This document shows, in pieces, positions 20,773 through 29,575 of a stretch of 29,575 nucleotides of DNA. Source of the stretch: Asterionellopsis glacialis (Eukaryota; Bacillariophyta; Plagiogrammaphyceae; Rhaphoneidales; Asterionellopsidaceae); assembly GCA_014885115.2 (NCBI GenBank), contig WKLE02000178.1, positions 1 to 29,575 on the forward strand, in the 5' to 3' direction. Below the pieces are notes generated by a model. The model made no database searches, was not told the DNA's origin, and saw only the letters and a program-made list of their open reading frames with translations. Every line of letters starts with the position of its first letter. The stretch's first letter is position 1. A program made the translations under genes and the position numbers.

Positions 20773-20935
20773 ATCCTTTCGACAAGAGAACACAAACAAC
20801 AAAACAACTCTACTTACAAGAACTGCGTTTGTCGAAAGAAAGAGAAACAAGTGAGCAACTTTAACTATCTTTCATCTCCCCCAACAAAGTTAGTTGTCTG
20901 TGGTCCACGATCATTCATAATCATACTAACTAAGA

Positions 20936-23517
20936 ATGTTGATCTCTCATGGTCCTCGACGACAAAATGCTACGCTATTATTATTAAGTTGCTTTTTATT
21001 CTCCAAAGGGAATGCTTTTTATGTCACACCTTGGACAAGAATACCGCAACATCGTTACCATGACGTTTCTTCCTTGTCAGCTGCTACTACTCGACAAGGT
21101 CAGGAAAGATATAGTACAACATCATCATCATCAACATCAACTACCTTATATGCAACATCCCAAGAATCTCGAAGTAGTAGCATGGAAACCATTGTCCAAT
21201 TAGAACGTGACATTGTCAAATTAGGACGACGTGGTAAAACAGATGATGCCTTACAACTCTACAAATCCATTGAATACCCAACGATACGTCAAATGAATGG
21301 TGCCATTGATGCATGTGCGAGAGCCCGTCCAACACGGTTAAAGGAAGCCCATGACATTTTTCACCATGGTATAAAACATTTTAATTTAAAACCAAATGTA
21401 TTTACCTTTGGTTCCCTAATGTCCGCATGTGCAAGAGCTCGACAAGCCGATCAAGCCTTACAATTATTAAAGTCCATGAAGGTACGTTGATACATCATGT
21501 CCTACGTGTGTGTGTCAAATTGTTTCATTGTATTCCTTGGCAGCACTTGTTGGCGTTCTTGGGTGATCCTCGCATCTCATTTATTTATTTATTCATTCAT
21601 TCATTCATTCATTTTTTTCCTCACTCTCGTTGTTTACGTATTGATACTAAACAAAATTTAACAAAAAAGACGGACTATGGTGTAGAACCTAATGCAGTAG
21701 TCTATTCTACTGCCATTTCGGCATGTGCACGTGCAGAACCAGCTCAACCGAAACAAGCCTTGGAATTATTACGACAAGCCCCTAAAAATGATATGAATGT
21801 TGTCGGATACAATGCTGCTCTTTCGGCATGTGCCAGTGCAGGACAATGGGAACCAGCTATAGACTTGTTACGTGAAATGGAACAACAACAAAAGAGTGGT
21901 CATGGTGTTGTTTGTCCAGATGCTGTATCGTATGGGACTGTTTTGGCTGCCTGTGAACGTGCTGGTAAATGGGATATGATTTTACATATTGCCAAGGAAA
22001 TCATGCAAAACAAAGAAGAAAATAAGAATGATACGAATCATGACAATAATGATCATAGGAATGGAGTGGTATTGGATGGAATGTCATTAACCTCTGTATT
22101 ACATGCATGTCAACAATTAGGATTACCGGATGAAGCCATGTATTATTTAGAAATTATGAAAACCTCAAACCCCTCTCAACGTAAAACCATGGGACTCCAA
22201 CGTAAGGGTGCCAAACGTCCCATCAAGGGTGCCGATGCGGTAGCCTACCGACTTGCCATATCTGCCTGTGCTCGCGGTGGGAACTGGCAACAGGGTATAC
22301 GATTGTTGGAAGAAATGAAGTTTGAATTAGATCATTATACTCCGGATGTCATGGCCTACACATCGGCCATTACAGGATGTGAATATGCGGGTGAATGGAA
22401 ACGTGCCTTTGGACTTGTCGATGCCATGAGGAAAGATGGTGTCGAACCCAATGTTGTTACCTTTGCAGCTGTTATTGGTGCATGTGCAACCGCTTGTGCC
22501 AATGCAGGACGGATGGAACAGTATGATGCCATGGCATTGCCCAAAAAGAAGGCTCTGCAGCTCTTAAAGGTAATGAAGATGGATAACACAATTGTAGATC
22601 CTAATATCAATGTTTACAATGCTGCCATTCGTGTATGTGCAGAAGCCATGGATTTAGATGGTGCCATGACTCTACTGGATCAACTAGAAGAGGAGGGTCT
22701 GGAACCAACTCAACGGACCTTTGGATCATTGGTAACTGCATGTGAACGTGTCGAAAGTTCCGATGCTCTCAACAAGGTATTCCGTAGAATGAGAGATGCA
22801 TCCATTACACCTAATGAAATTATTTACGGTGCCGCTATTAGTTGTTGTCGAAAGGCTGGTGAACCTGAACGGACTCTCCTCCTTTTACGTAAAATGATTC
22901 GAGAAGGACTGTCACCGAATATTGCAACCTTCAATACTGTCATCATGGCTCAAACGGAGGGTGGTGGTAAACGAGATATGGAACGGGCAATACTTACCTA
23001 CAAAATCATGAAATCGAAAAAACATTCACATGCAAGTGTCCGTCCTAATCGACAAACCTATACATTGATTGTAACAGCTCTTGCCTCCAAGAAACAACCC
23101 CGCGAGGCAGAACTATTTCTACGAAAAATGCGAAGTGATGGGTATGTACCTGATGTTGACTTATACACAACAACAGTGACTGCCTATGAACGTCTTGGTC
23201 AACCCTTGGAAGCTGTACGACTCATGGAAACTATGAGAGAGGATGGGTATGACTTTTATGAAGTGAAAGTATTGAATGCTGCCTTTAAAAGGGCTGTCAA
23301 AATTGTGAATGTTGTGGGTCAAGGTTTGAGACCACCTGGTAATGAGAAAGACGAAGATATCGAAGAACTAGTCAGTGATGATGATGTTGATGATATTGTG
23401 GCCGCTGCTGTCATCAATGATGACGATGATGAAAACAATGAATTTGATTTTGTTCAATTAGACTTTGATGATGACAAAATTGGTGGATTCCTCAATGGTA
23501 CTGATAAAACATTTTAA
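20936..23517 (+). CDS. Pentatricopeptide-repeat protein, probably plastid-targeted (two exons, 797 aa)
   Basis: Exon 1 is 20936-21481 and exon 2 is 21670-23517. The join falls between codons and continues a PPR motif (LKSMK, then TDYGVEPNAVVYSTAISACA). There are about 13 or 14 PPR motifs of the P class from about residue 75 to 735. Each is a helical hairpin of about 35 residues with patterns such as YNAALSACASAGQWEPAIDL and YGAAISCCRKAGEPERTLLL. PPR proteins bind organellar RNA in a sequence-specific way and act in stability, cleavage or translation. No PLS, DYW or SMR domain is seen. The N-terminus has a basic start, a hydrophobic stretch (ATLLLLSCFLFS), then GNA|F with Phe28 at the predicted +1 site, matching the diatom ASAF-type plastid bipartite presequence. 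The last 65 residues are an acidic tail. The target RNA is unknown. Confidence 0.88.
21482..21669 (+). other. Spliceosomal intron of the PPR gene (188 bp)
   Basis: The donor is AAG|GTACGT and the acceptor AAAAAAG|AC. A TACTAAAC branch-point-like string at 21645-21652 lies about 18 bases before the acceptor. The intron contains in-frame stops and an (ATTT)n(ATTC)n microsatellite at about 21579-21613. Removal restores an uninterrupted PPR frame. Confidence 0.88.
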
Positions 23518-23672
23518 AAACGTACAGTATCATTCGTGAAAATTTTACAAAAATAACAATTAAATGAATAGATAGAAGAGTTTCTCTTTCATACACAATA
23601 CACACAATGAGTCACATTTTAAACATTTTAATTCTGACATAGCTTTCTATTATAACATGGTGAAAGTCACAT

Positions 23673-24569
23673 TCACATGACGATACACCCTTCTTCTGTT
23701 TGAGGTGGACCACCAGTAGCAGCTTGTCGTTGTCTTCTTTCTATACGTTCTTTTCGTCGATCATACATTCGTTCCTTAATTATTTCTTTCGATCGTATGA
23801 CTCTTTTAGCATTATTTAAATCAGATCCATTTTGATCAAAGAAATGAGCTTCTTCATATTCAAATGTATATCCACCTGTTTTAGGGGGTGGTCCCTGTGG
23901 TGCCTTACTGTATGGATTCACATTATCTGCGGACCGATGATCACCAAAGGTAAATCCTTCACCTAATGGACTTTTATAATCATAACTTGCATCACGTCCA
24001 CTTGCCGCTTCAGCACGTTTACGTGCACGATCTACCTCATCTTTCATCATACCTGTTCCATAATGCATCTCGAAATGTTTGGTTTCATCAAAAATTTTAA
24101 AATTTGGAGGTGGCTTTGGTGCATAAACTTTACGATAATTAGGTGGTGGTGGTTTTCGTGCATTTTGGGTAGTACCATACAACATGGAACTATCGTACGC
24201 CTTCCGTCTATTATTATCACTTAATGTATCATAGGCATCCGATGCAATCTTAAATTCGTTTGCCTTATCAGTACAACCATCATTCTTATCAGGATGTAAT
24301 GCCATTGCTAATTTACGATATGCCATTTTAATTTCATGTTGTGTAGCAGTTCTATTTTTTTTGCGGGGGGAGTCAAATCAAAACATGCAACATCATATCA
24401 AATTATAGTATTTTGTGAGAGTATATTATTATATATACACGAGAACAAGTTGGAAACATACTTTCCAAAAACAATAACAAATCAAAAAAGAGAGAAGCGC
24501 CACACACCATACGTACTTTGATACGTTTAAAACTTTATACAAATCTTTTCCGCTGCTGCTTGTTGCCAT
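23673..24569 (-). CDS. DnaJ/Hsp40-type J-domain protein with C-terminal CaaX box (two exons, 243 aa)
   Basis: Exon 1 is 24517-24569 and exon 2 is 23673-24351; the frame is rebuilt across a 165-bp intron. The J-domain covers about residues 8-72: [13 protein letters not shown] (helix I), [14 protein letters not shown] (helix II), the HPD tripeptide at 37-39 that stimulates Hsp70 ATPase, and a helix III ending [14 protein letters not shown]. There is no Gly/Phe linker, zinc finger or C-terminal substrate domain, so it is a class III (C) J-protein. The rest is mostly charged and disordered, with GFTFGDHRS and [13 protein letters not shown] aromatic segments and an Arg/Glu/Lys-rich helix. It ends CIVM, a good CaaX motif that would predict farnesylation and membrane attachment. 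Using only the ATG in exon 2 would delete J-domain helix I, which argues for the two-exon model. It is convergent with the PPR gene, 155 bp apart. Confidence 0.87.
24352..24516 (-). other. Spliceosomal intron of the DnaJ gene (165 bp)
   Basis: On the minus strand the donor is AA|GTACGTATGG and the acceptor AAAAAAATAG|AA. Splicing places a Lys codon across the junction and completes the J-domain. Confidence 0.87.
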
Positions 24570-25126
24570 TTTGTTTATGGTCGGACCAAAAATGAAATAT
24601 TTTTAAAATGAGCTACGTAACCAGGTATCTCAAGGCGAAATTCTTTGAGAAATAAAGCAATCAAAGAATGACGAGAGTTCGTTAAAGTGCAGGGATAAAT
24701 GGGCAGTGTGGTGACCTCTATTCTAGTGTTTGATAAGATGACGACGTCGCTTGTATCTGTTCAGAGGTCTTATGCTAGCTGCCGACGACATTCAGCGATA
24801 TGACGGTGAAGGCTGTTGGTTTTGTAATGAATGATGAGTTGGTGCCAGCTTTGGTGGCAGCGCTCGGGGTGAGTGGTAAAAAAATGAAAAAACATAATAT
24901 CTCGAGTCTCGAGATGCGCTGTACCGGTACGTACCTACGTACTTATAGTACTAATAGTACCTGTACCAGGTAAGGGGAGCGTAGCGCAAAAGGAGTGAGT
25001 ACGTTCTGCCCCCGAACCCTGAACTTCTGCAATGTCGTCCCCGCGCCCCCAGCATACAAACACGGCTCAAATTCAGCGAAGGCTTCACCCTCAGTAATTC
25101 TTTCACAAGAAAAGTCCTAGCTCCAT

Positions 25127-25137
25127 GTACCTGGTAC
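25127..25137. repeat. GTACCTGGTAC palindrome
   Basis: An exact copy of the dispersed 11-base palindrome, followed directly by AGGTAC, which extends the GTAC pattern. Confidence 0.85.
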
Positions 25138-25148
25138 AGGTACAAGCA

Positions 25149-25805
25149 GTCCTAAAACATGAAGAAAGGGACTGGAAACAGAAACACTAATACAAAAATG
25201 CAATAGAACGAGCAAAAGCCAAGAATTTGGAATGGATCCGGATGCATAAAATCAAATGGGCACTATGTGAGAAGAGCAACAGCAACACGGCATGGTACCA
25301 ATGACAATAAAACAATCAATCTATGATACTGTGCTTGGAATGTATGGTAGGAGGAGAGTGGATCCAATATAGTACATATGGGTGCCAAATCCTAAAATTT
25401 GGAAAACCAACGACCACTACATCAATCGAGAACCACATTCTAAACAAAACATAGCATAAGTGCATACCTGAAGCAATCAGCAAGGACCCCAGTCACCTTG
25501 AGATTCCAACAGAACTGATCAAACTAATGAGGGAACAAAACTACGCAGAAAGTAGTGTGAATGTTGTAAAATCTGATTACACAAAAAACGGAATAAAATT
25601 CAATGAAATTGAGATAGGGAACCAATCTGAAACAAACTCAATGGCATCTAGAATACATTGGAGGCTACCACACAAGAAAATAAAAGGAACATAATCACCC
25701 AAAGAAGAAAGTAAAAACCCCAAATGTAGCAAAGGATATATCATTAGAAAAGATAGCATTCTAAGAAAATCAAGAAAAAATCAAAGAGATCAATATGGCT
25801 CCTGA
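25149..25805 (+). pseudogene. Possible decayed coding sequence of unknown origin
   Basis: One frame stays mostly open for 218 codons before a TGA at 25803, with internal stops at 25188 (TAA), 25302 (TGA), 25308 (TAA), 25452 (TAG) and 25692 (TAA). The longest open part (25455-25691) reads like ordinary protein, for example KCIPEAISKDPSHLEIPTEL and QNYAESSVNVVKSDYTKNG. I recognise no domain. The strand is T-poor, which lowers the number of chance stops in all frames, so this may be composition rather than a relic gene. A degraded mobile-element ORF is one possibility. Confidence 0.25.
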
Positions 25806-25895
25806 AGGAAAAAGGGCATAACAAAAACAGAGCAGACTGACATAATATAGGCTTACAACCCATTAATGTTTAGTACACAGTTAGTTAGTTCCACT

Positions 25896-26005
25896 GTACC
25901 AGGTACCAGGTACAATGTATTGCCAGGAATCTACCTGTAGTACAAATAGTCCTAGAGTGTCCTAATAAATAGTAACAGTACCAGGTGTACAAGTACACCA
26001 GGTAC
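25896..26005. repeat. GTACCAGGTAC cluster with overlapping copies and a hairpin
   Basis: Two exact GTACCAGGTAC copies overlap by four bases (25896-25906 and 25903-25913). A larger imperfect inverted repeat follows: GTACCAGGTGTAC (25978-25990) and GTACACCAGGTAC (25993-26005) separated by AA. It pairs at 12 of 13 positions. Confidence 0.85.
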
Positions 26006-26909
26006 ATGAAGATGGTATCAGGTGCCATTGCATGAAAGCACTCAGAAAGAAATAGCAAACAAACCAGAGACGAACCCTTGAGAGTGGGTACTAGTCAAAA
26101 ACTACCTTGAACCACAAAATGTACACATTTCAACAAAAACACACCAGAACATGATCAATTTTGGTTGGGTTTTCAAAGTTAGACATCCAAATGAAAGCTT
26201 TTCTTTTATACTTCATGGTTGTGTTAGACATACAAAGTGGGGACCAATATATTGACCTGTCTAGAGGGTACAGAGATAAGATCTTTTTTCATGTTTTGGT
26301 AAAAAATCTGAAAAGTACACATTTGGTCTATCCTTCAAATGTACATCTACTGGTACTACTGGACCATCTTGGTCTACATAAGCAAATTTTTCCTCAACAT
26401 CATCAAATTTTTCCCAAAAAAAAACACTGAGTTGTATTTTTGGTGGTCAAATAGATTTGGTTGTTTGTTTCTTGGCAGTTGAATTGATTTACTTGTATAA
26501 TCACGTACTACTACCAAATTACCAAACTGCAGGAAAGTAGTTCTGGCTATGATTATGTCATAGTCTTTGTTTTTTTGGTGTTCGAATTGATTTACTCTTG
26601 TATCTTCAATTCCTACAAGAAAACTAATTCAACTAAATCATTGGTTTGTTCCAATTCCAACATGACTACTTAATTTTAGGTTATCTGCTACCATAGTGTC
26701 CTCTCGTGTCATTCATTGCATCCGGTTTCATGGATCATTCTGCACATCCCATTTTTTTGGATGCTCCCACCTTCAATATTCAATATCAATCTTAAACATT
26801 CAATCTTGGATTGTTCTTGTTCACTTTTTGTTCTTGGATTCCTCCTGCTTATCCAGCTTTTTTACAAGGTGAGCCTTTTTTTTGTCTGTTTCTGCAGTGA
26901 GTTTCAAAC

Positions 26910-27318
26910 ATGCCTGACACTGCTGCATCCATGCATGGAACCTTTTTTTACACTGGTTCTGCGTCCACTCAACCTCCTTCTGCTTCAAGTACAATACGAG
27001 AGAGTGTGAGAAAAAACGAACTTACATTAACAGATTATATGAGTGAAGAAACGAAACTTCACTCATACAGAGGTGGACAGAGTAATGGAGGAAAAACTAG
27101 AGATGTGTTTGTACTGTTGTCATGTCAACCATCAAATCTTTTTTTTGGTGTTGCGTTCTGCTAAGGATTGTTTTTTGTCTCGAACAAAAAAAGAGCCAAA
27201 TGTGTACTTTGTTGAGCCGGCCTGCATACCAGAGTCTACGGAATTTATACGGCAGATGGTTCAAGGTAGTTCCAACAATTTTGGGACAACAAAAATTCCG
27301 AAAAATGGTCAACTTTGA
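26910..27318 (+). pseudogene. Frameshifted small coding sequence, unrecognised
   Basis: From ATG 26910 the frame encodes an ordinary-looking polypeptide (MPDTAASMHGTFFYTGSAST onward, including ELTLTDYMSEETKLHSYRGG) for about 76 codons. It then ends soon after a run of eight T (27139-27146). A protein-like frame continues at once in the next register (KEPNVYFVEPACIPESTEFI onward) to a TGA at 27316-27318. A one-register shift in the T run would join them into about 136 codons. The shift may be a real mutation or a homopolymer sequencing error. A GTGAGC...CTGCAG pair just upstream (about 26870-26908) could be an intron in a 5' UTR. I recognise no family, and no function is proposed. Confidence 0.35.
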
Positions 27319-27639
27319 GCTAAAATATAGTGTTATTGCAATTACATTCAGCCAATTTCAGAGATACTATGCAAAGCGTATGTAACTGACAGAATGCAAC
27401 TTGAAAAACGACTTTTGGTCAGAACAGTCTGGAGTTATGCTTACGTGCTTTTGTGTGCAGGTCTCATGGTTCGGGGTAGTTTCTTACTAGTACAAGGATT
27501 TTTTGTACAGGGTCATTGGAAGGTCTCTGGTGACGTCTCCAGACGAGCTGGTCAATCTTTCGATTAGGTACCCTTCAACGAAGAATGCTGTCTATATTTT
27601 TTAAAATTGCTTAGTAGTATTAATACAGCTTGTGACAGT

Positions 27640-27840
27640 TCAAAAAAGTACCTGTACCAGGTAAGACGAAACTGTCGCTGTGAAATAGTGTAAGGTATGT
27701 TTTACGTGTACCTCGTACGATTTCAATGCAGACTACCTGTACAGGTACCAGAGGTACCCTGGTACAATTACAATAGTCCCGCAAGGTACCCGTACGCCTT
27801 AGCTGTAGCTACAGGTACGATACCTGGTACATCCTTCCTA
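27640..27840. repeat. Dense GTAC-type palindrome cluster
   Basis: Within 200 bases there are repeated GTACCTG, CAGGTACC, GGTACC and CCTGGTAC strings, including ACCTGTACAGGTACC near 27735 and TACCTGGTAC near 27822. The 19-base string AGTACCTGTACCAGGTAAG near 27648 also occurs near 24957. Confidence 0.75.
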
Positions 27841-28850
27841 CTACTAATCCAGTACGGGAAGTGCATTTCTGCTTTCTATGAGGCCGGGAAGAAAAATAAT
27901 GTCAACATCTCTAAAGTACAGTTATTGTATGCTTTCTCTCAAATGTAATAATTCCTGGACAAAGGTACAGGAAAAAACTGTCCTATAACAGTTCATAATA
28001 ATATTATTGTAATGCACTCCATAACTATCTAAAATAGTCCTTATCGAGGGTGAGACGTGACCAAGACTAGCTTTTACTTTATCTTTTATAGTGCTGGTAG
28101 TTGTTTTTAAATATACACCGTACGATGAATCAATATCATTTAAGAAAGCTTTTGATGCGACCCTATACTTGAACTTATTTTTCTCGAGGATATCCTTGCT
28201 GTAAAAACGAATGTGACTCTTAGGATTAAGACTAAGAATTTAAATGTACGAAGACCTGAACGTGAATGCCAGTATCTATGACTATGAGGAGAAATAAAAG
28301 TACCACGTCAGTTATGATTATAGAAATCATTCTACAATAATGAATAAAAAAGTAGTCAACGTACTTAACGAATAATTACTGTCATATGATGAAACTACAA
28401 TAGTGAAAATAGAAGCTGTTTTCCTCAAAATCGAACTCTTGTTCCGTATGGAGTAGGAGATTTGTACGATCAAGATGGGCTTAAATACTCCATTTACATA
28501 TCCGCACTCTCTTTCTGAAGAGCTGCAAACGAATGTAAAAAATACAAAAAAAGTTTGTCCGATCAAACGCGTTGAATGCAGAAATAGCTTTCCGATAGTA
28601 CGAAATCATGCAAGATTGTCGGGTTCTTGGGTTACTTAAAAAAATTGAATATCCACTTACTGGAACGACACGAAAACCCTACAGAAATACCGTGCCTTGT
28701 AGAAATTCTGGATTCTCTTCCTATTGTTCCTGGGTCATTACAAAAAAATATAAAATCATCTGTATTATTTTATATCGAGTCTGTTTCAAGTTGTCGTCTC
28801 TCTCTCTCTCAGCGGAATCTCCAAAATAGAAAACAATTCGACACAGAAAG

Positions 28851-29372
28851 ATGGAAAATGCCTCAAGTACAACACACCACGGCGTCGGGAGTTGTGACAA
28901 TAATACGAATTCACCCAAGGAAAGAAGGGCTTCTTTAGAATTTAAGAGTTTATCGTGCATGACACCGGAAGAATCCGATGCAGCCAGCTGCAATAGTGAT
29001 GGTGGTATGGGAAGTCCTGTAGGTTCAAGTCTAGACTTGGAAGAAATGTTAAAAGGTCTGTCTCTTCACGAAGAGAAACGCCCTTCTCCAATGAATGGTT
29101 CATGGCAAACTGATAACGACCTGCCGGATCGTCGGAAAATGGTTTTCAAAGTTGCAGCAGTTTTATTAAAATTAATGCGAAAAAAAGATGAACTACCAGA
29201 ATATCTTCCAAGGATGGCGACATCTTTTGAAGCACATCTCTTCGTAACTGCCACAACAAAAGCAGAATATTTGAATGATAAAACTTTGAAACGACGGGTC
29301 TCCAGTATTGTTCGAACGTTGAAACAACTGAATGCAACCAAGTCGAGTCTAGCAGCATCGAGTTCGTGTTAA
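28851..29372 (+). CDS. Small KIX-like domain protein (173 aa)
   Basis: The first 95 residues are disordered, with Ser/Asn-rich stretches and an LDLEEMLKGLSLHEE amphipathic segment (about 62-76). The C-terminal half is helical: DRRKMVFKVAAVLLKLMRKK (about 93-112), then LPEYLPRMATSFEAHLF, then a KAEYLNDKTLKRRVSSIVRT helix. This order (basic helix, LP..., long helix with Glu and Leu, then YxxxxTLKxR helix) resembles KIX domains, three-helix modules that bind activation domains of transcription factors and that are common as small proteins in diatoms. The family call rests on pattern memory and is moderate. No DNA-binding domain is present, so it would act as an adaptor. The frame is open to TAA with normal composition, and the ATG context AAAGATGG is reasonable. 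Confidence 0.7.
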   Translation: MENASSTTHHGVGSCDNNTNSPKERRASLEFKSLSCMTPEESDAASCNSDGGMGSPVGSSLDLEEMLKGLSLHEEKRPSPMNGSWQTDNDLPDRRKMVFKVAAVLLKLMRKKDELPEYLPRMATSFEAHLFVTATTKAEYLNDKTLKRRVSSIVRTLKQLNATKSSLAASSSC

Positions 29373-29562
29373 AAGGACCGAATCTAGTTAGTAGTTGGTC
29401 ACAATGCTAAAACAAACGCGCCTCTTCTTGGAAAATCATTGCTAAATTTCAATTGTTCTTAGCGAACGATACCTTCTTGAACGACAGTTGTTTGATGTCA
29501 GCTGATTTTGTGGTACCTTTTTTTCAGTCATATGCCAAACCATAGACTGTTGATATTACATC

Positions 29563-29575
29563 GGGGGGGGGGGGG
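29563..29575. repeat. Poly-G run at the window edge
   Basis: Thirteen consecutive G form the very end of the sequence, in AT-rich surroundings. This may mark a contig end or a sequencing artefact rather than genomic sequence. Confidence 0.85.

Larger units (their letters stand above)
19607..20935. other. Intergenic region between RPL7 and PPR genes
   Basis: No gene is supported. An 8-bp stem-loop is at 20122-20147. A GTAGGACCTAC palindrome is at 20659 and a (CGAT)n run at 20748-20772. A minus-strand open frame of 187 codons (20287-20850) has no domain and includes the CGAT repeat, so it is probably chance. The final 100 bases are the likely promoter and leader of the PPR gene. Confidence 0.5.
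24570..28850. other. Gene-poor region with GTAC palindrome clusters and possible decayed coding sequence
   Basis: No intact gene is visible in 4.3 kb. The first part (24570-24980) is the DnaJ upstream flank and a GTAC-rich patch (24920-24970). From about 25140 to 25860 the plus strand is A-rich with one partly open frame interrupted by stops. At 25890-26010 and 27640-27840 palindromes are dense. From 26150 to 27330 the plus strand becomes T-rich, with a possible relic gene at 26910-27318. From 28000 to 28850 I see only AT-rich DNA; a (CT)n run at about 28797-28810 precedes the KIX-like gene. The change of strand composition suggests patchwork of old insertions, but no terminal repeats or transposase were found. 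Confidence 0.45.

Noticed and set aside
20287..20850. Minus-strand open frame of 187 codons between RPL7 and the PPR gene
   Set aside because: It has no recognisable domain, includes the CGAT microsatellite as RSID repeats, and has mixed low-quality composition.
24800..24973. Short open frame starting MTVKAVGFVMNDELVPALVA followed by a GTGAGT donor-like string
   Set aside because: It looks exon-like, but I found no downstream exon and the later codons run into GTAC repeats.
24570..28850. Possibility of an intact transposon in the gene-poor region
   Set aside because: No transposase, reverse transcriptase or integrase motifs and no paired terminal repeats longer than the short GTAC palindromes were found.

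Overview
The window looks like nuclear DNA from a photosynthetic stramenopile, most likely a diatom. It is AT-rich and has single-gene transcription units on both strands. The genes are a cytosolic ribosomal protein uL30/RPL7, a PPR protein whose N-terminus resembles a diatom plastid bipartite presequence (signal-like stretch followed by A|F), an SDR oxidoreductase, a WD40 protein, a ribonuclease-inhibitor-type LRR protein, a DnaJ protein and a KIX-like protein. Two introns (188 and 165 bp) were reconstructed; both begin GTACGT. Assignment to a diatom is inference, and I do not name a species.

Layout. 1-1283: no convincing gene. 1284-3536 (+): Arg/Ser/Asp-rich SR-like protein. 4440-6467 (-): LRR protein, convergent with the first gene. 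6468-8592: intergenic DNA with GTAC-rich palindromes and a hairpin. 8593-9525 (-): unrecognised basic/acidic protein, with a 13-bp tandem repeat just upstream of its start. 9526-11798: intergenic, containing a 91-N assembly gap. 11799-12845 (+): SDR. 14416-16437 (+): coiled-coil plus seven-blade WD40 protein. 16631-18412 (-): secreted, possibly glycosidase-like propeller protein, convergent with the WD40 gene. 18887-19606 (+): RPL7, divergent from the secreted-protein gene across a 474-bp shared promoter region with a CRE palindrome. 20936-23517 (+, one intron): PPR protein. 23673-24569 (-, one intron): DnaJ protein ending in a CaaX box. 24570-28850: gene-poor repeat-bearing DNA with two possible decayed coding relics. 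28851-29372 (+): small KIX-like protein. The window ends in a run of 13 G.

The genes do not form an operon or an obvious pathway. They are a mix of housekeeping (RPL7, DnaJ), RNA-related (SR-like, PPR) and scaffold or regulatory (WD40, LRR, KIX-like) functions. I saw no intact transposon, CRISPR array, rRNA or tRNA.

The most unusual signal outside the genes is a family of short odd-length palindromes. The core GTACC(A/T)GGTAC occurs exactly six times, with many near matches. All copies I found are intergenic, and some are arranged as clusters or hairpins. A second palindrome of the same design, GTAGG(A/T)CCTAC, is also present. Other items worth checking are a tandemly duplicated coiled coil in the WD40 protein, a J-protein with a probable prenylation signal, and a frameshifted coding relic at 26910-27318.
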